Below, in pieces: positions 7,346 to 8,762 of a DNA stretch of 8,762 bases. Each line of letters starts with the position of its first letter. Within the stretch, counting starts at the first letter, position 1. A program made the translations under genes and the position numbers. Location of the stretch: assembly GCA_016930735.1 (NCBI GenBank), contig JAFGGF010000246.1, forward strand, positions 1 through 8,762. Reading direction: 5' to 3'. The notes under the pieces were generated by a model. The model saw nothing but the letters and a program-made list of their open reading frames with translations. It was not told the origin of the DNA and did no database searches. The stretch comes from Prolixibacteraceae bacterium. Lineage in GTDB: Bacteria; Bacteroidota; Bacteroidia; Bacteroidales; Prolixibacteraceae.

Positions 7346-8762
7346 ATGAGCAGAGACAAAATAATAATTAGAAACGCACATACCAACAATCTGAAAAATA
7401 TTGATGTTGAGATACCAAAACACAAATTAGTAGTATTTACAGGTGTTTCGGGTTCAGGAAAATCATCCTTGCTCTTCGATACTATCTATACCGAGGCACA
7501 AAGACAGCTGGTGGAGACTTTTTCTACATTTGCCCGTACGCGGATGCCGAAATTATCAAGGCCCGATGTGGACGATATTCTCAATTTGTCCACAGCTATT
7601 GTTATTGACCAGAAACGAATGGGAAACAACCTCCGGAGCACAGTGGGAACAGCAACAGAAATTAACACCTATCTGCGACTGCTTTTTTCGCGCATAGGAA
7701 AACCTTTTATTGGTCCTTCGTTTTATTTTTCTTTTAATCATCCTGAGGGTATGTGTCCTCATTGTAATGGACTTGGAAAACAGATTAAAATTGACCTTGA
7801 TTTGTTCCTTGACAAAGAGAAATCCATTCGAGAAGGTGCTATATCGCATCCACATTATAAAGTTGGAGGCTTCCTTTGGAAAGAGTTAGTTAGTTTAGAT
7901 GTTGTCGATTCAGAAAAACCACTAAAGGAGTTTTCAGAAGGCGAATTGAAATTGTTATTGTTTTCCGAACCTTTTCAGATAAAGAATGCAAAGGAAAAAT
8001 TAACCTACAACCGGAACTTTGAAGGGATTGCCCGTAAACTTGAAAAAGCTGTTACCACAAGGGCTGATGATGAAACAGCAGAGGAAGACAAGAATGCGTA
8101 CACAAAATATTTTATTTATCAACCTTGTGAACATTGTGGTGGTACCAGATTGAATGAACGGGCAAGGAATGTCAAACTAAACGGGGTTACCATTGCCGAA
8201 GTATGCCGTTTGGAACTGGTTGATGTCCTCCCGTTTTTACTGAATATTAATGACGAAATATCGAAACCAATTCTGCGAAAAGCCCAATTTTTACTTCAGC
8301 AACTTATTGAAATTGGCGTGGGTTATTTGTCGCTCGAACGTCCGGTAAGCACACTCTCCGGGGGTGAATCGCAACGGGTAAAAATGAGCAAGCAAATGGA
8401 CTGCAACCTGGTGGACATGCTTTACGTTCTCGATGAACCTTCTATCGGCTTACATCCCCGGGATACGGAGAACCTGATGAATATTTTATTCCGTTTAAAA
8501 GATAAAGGAAATTCAGTTTTTGTAGTTGAACACGACCCAGATATTATCCGGGCAGCCGAATGGATTGTAGATATTGGGCCAAAAGCAGGAAAGTTTGGTG
8601 GGAATATCGTTTATAGCGGCGAGCCTGGTGGATTAGAAAATACTACCAGTATAACCGGTGAATATCTTTTAAAAAAGGAGAAACCAAAATTCGTTAGAAA
8701 GCGGGCAACAACATTTTTTGAAATAAGAAATGCAACGGCAAACAACCTAAAAAACATATCGA
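7346..8762 (+). CDS. UvrA-like ABC ATPase lacking the UvrB-binding domain (class III / UvrA2-like; 3' end outside window)
   Basis: The frame is open from ATG 7346 to the window end (472 codons). It holds nearly the whole first ATPase half of a UvrA protein: opening IIIRNAHTNNLKNIDVEIP, Walker A GVSGSGKS (33-40), Q-loop IDQK (87-90), RSTVGTATEINTYLRLLFSR (97-116), CPHC (137-140), an insertion-type region (about 145-260), QPCEHCGGTRL (259-269), ABC signature LSGGESQR (337-344), Walker B MLYVLDEP (358-365) and H-loop EHD (395-397). The second half is just starting (FFEIRNATANNLKNIS). In E. coli UvrA about 130 residues, including the UvrB-binding domain, separate LRLLFARVG from the SFNNPAGACPTC zinc motif; here only about a dozen residues remain and the first CxxC of that zinc site is gone. 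This fits UvrA2 proteins, linked in the literature to DNA-damage or drug tolerance without UvrB. ATP-binding residues are intact. A weak GAGAAAT precedes the start. Confidence 0.93.
   Translation, partial: MSRDKIIIRNAHTNNLKNIDVEIPKHKLVVFTGVSGSGKSSLLFDTIYTEAQRQLVETFSTFARTRMPKLSRPDVDDILNLSTAIVIDQKRMGNNLRSTVGTATEINTYLRLLFSRIGKPFIGPSFYFSFNHPEGMCPHCNGLGKQIKIDLDLFLDKEKSIREGAISHPHYKVGGFLWKELVSLDVVDSEKPLKEFSEGELKLLLFSEPFQIKNAKEKLTYNRNFEGIARKLEKAVTTRADDETAEEDKNAYTKYFIYQPCEHCGGTRLNERARNVKLNGVTIAEVCRLELVDVLPFLLNINDEISKPILRKAQFLLQQLIEIGVGYLSLERPVSTLSGGESQRVKMSKQMDCNLVDMLYVLDEPSIGLHPRDTENLMNILFRLKDKGNSVFVVEHDPDIIRAAEWIVDIGPKAGKFGGNIVYSGEPGGLENTTSITGEYLLKKEKPKFVRKRATTFFEIRNATANNLKNIS

Noticed and set aside
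7443..7855. Short open frames on both strands within the uvrA-like gene
   Set aside because: They overlap the Walker A to CPHC region of a clear UvrA coding frame and encode nothing recognisable.
7346..8762. The housekeeping uvrA repair gene
   Set aside because: The UvrB-binding domain and the first CxxC of the adjacent zinc site are missing, which points to a class III UvrA2-like protein.

Overview
The window fits a member of the Bacteroidota. The coding DNA is moderately AT-rich. Ribosome binding sites are weak or absent, and both promoter -7 boxes I can see match the Bacteroidota form TAnnTTTG. The two large proteins on the left belong to a type (macroglobulin MG2-like start, TonB-plug-like insert, long extracytoplasmic chain) that I know mainly from that phylum. 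Everything that looks real is on the + strand.

Left block (1-5888). Three copies of one large extracytoplasmic unit lie head to tail. Unit A is the C-terminal part of a copy whose beginning lies outside the window. Unit B is fused to A in frame, with no stop and no signal peptide between them, so A+B form one chain ending at 3327. Unit C (3504-5888) is a separate, complete gene with its own signal peptide. Complete units run: MG2-like domain starting YEKVYLH.DRELYSPGDT, a conserved central core, a carboxypeptidase-regulatory-like beta domain, a TonB-plug-like segment, and a C-terminal segment resembling the start of the alpha-2-macroglobulin (A2M) domain. The plug-like segment is recognisable in A but badly eroded in B and C, while its flanks stay highly similar. 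A gap of 176 bases separates B from C and carries two hairpin-forming repeats of a dispersed REP-like kind.

Middle (5889-6425). These 537 bases hold no convincing gene. The first two thirds contain several paired stems and a repeated GGCTGAyACCC motif, suggesting a structured RNA or a relic of one, possibly a piece of a group II intron (low confidence). The last part carries the promoter and a possible operator of the next gene.

Right block (6444-8762). An AraC-family regulator is followed after 86 bases by the start of a UvrA-family ATPase, cut by the window end just as its second ATPase half begins. This UvrA lacks the UvrB-binding domain, which places it with the short UvrA2 (class III) proteins rather than the housekeeping repair enzyme. 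The regulator and the ATPase are probably a functional pair, but the sequence does not prove this. I see no functional link between the left and right blocks.
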